Assembly (NCBI GenBank): GCA_900553925.1
Contig: USFH01000002.1
Coordinates: forward strand, 1-41,315
Direction: 5' to 3'
Origin: an uncultured Clostridium sp.
Lineage (GTDB): Bacteria > Bacillota > Clostridia > Lachnospirales > Lachnospiraceae
DNA length: 41,315 nt
How positions within the stretch are numbered: position 1 is the stretch's first letter; every line of letters starts with the position of its first letter. Of the stretch, positions 41,290-41,315 are shown piece after piece. A model generated the notes under the pieces. It saw nothing but the letters and a program-made list of their open reading frames with translations, was not told the DNA's origin and ran no database searches. The translations under genes and the position numbers were made by a program.

Positions 41290-41315
41290 ATTTCGTCCTC
41301 CTTTGGCTTGCGCAG

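Noticed and set aside
1..41315. CRISPR array, tRNA genes, insertion sequences or prophage
   Set aside because: No regularly spaced repeats, cloverleaf sequences, transposase genes with terminal repeats or phage structural genes were seen; the Rpn gene lacks terminal repeats.

Overview
The window looks like chromosomal DNA from an anaerobic, spore-forming-lineage member of the Bacillota, most likely Clostridia, family Lachnospiraceae. The pointers are moderate-to-low GC, strong AGGAGG-type ribosome sites, a complete Rnf complex, a GGGtGRT-family gene, a YlmC/YmxH sporulation protein, NrdR, and a large Rpn-type nuclease gene. I cannot fix the genus from sequence alone. Almost all genes lie on the minus strand; the exceptions are a small unknown gene (7799), an ABC exporter operon (10211-12916) and an AraC-type regulator (26436). 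I see no tRNA, rRNA, CRISPR array, insertion sequence or phage.

Layout. 1-6 kb: partial flotillin gene, a Thg1-like/RlaP pair that looks like an RNA-repair operon behind a hairpin that would mask its ribosome site, a DUF3592 membrane protein, a repeat-rich spacer, and a GGGtGRT/Fe-S scaffold-like operon. 6-13 kb: yajC-tgt, a small unknown gene convergent with a HAMP-less chemoreceptor-like protein that has a very acidic tail, and a three-gene ABC-2 exporter. 13-23.8 kb: a long minus-strand run of yigZ, nrdR, ylmC, degV, the Rnf operon (C, a D-G fusion, E, A, B), a Gx transporter gene, a NusG-domain-II gene, an amino-acid-type binding lipoprotein and an NSS symporter. 24-30.7 kb: SlyD-like FKBP, a second chemoreceptor divergent from an AraC regulator, EamA and PAP2 genes, and a MATE exporter with a striking leader.

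30.7-41.3 kb: an ECF sigma factor operon (sigma, membrane protein, ABC ATPase, ABC permease) next to a VanY-type D,D-carboxypeptidase that carries the same promoter signature as the sigma gene. Next come an ABC/FtsX/TetR operon with likely operators, a calcium/sodium antiporter behind a probable yybP-ykoY manganese riboswitch, and an Rpn nuclease gene translationally coupled to a 40-residue ORF.

The items I find most worth following are: (1) the MATE leader, in which a perfect-consensus promoter is followed by two related terminator hairpins; (2) the duplicated 30-bp ECF-type promoter; (3) the Thg1/RlaP operon and its ribosome-site hairpin; (4) the small ORF coupled to rpn; (5) the RnfD-RnfG fusion and the cysteine-rich RnfE tail; (6) the complete riboswitch and terminator ahead of the antiporter. 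Membrane-segment counts and residue positions are read by eye and approximate.
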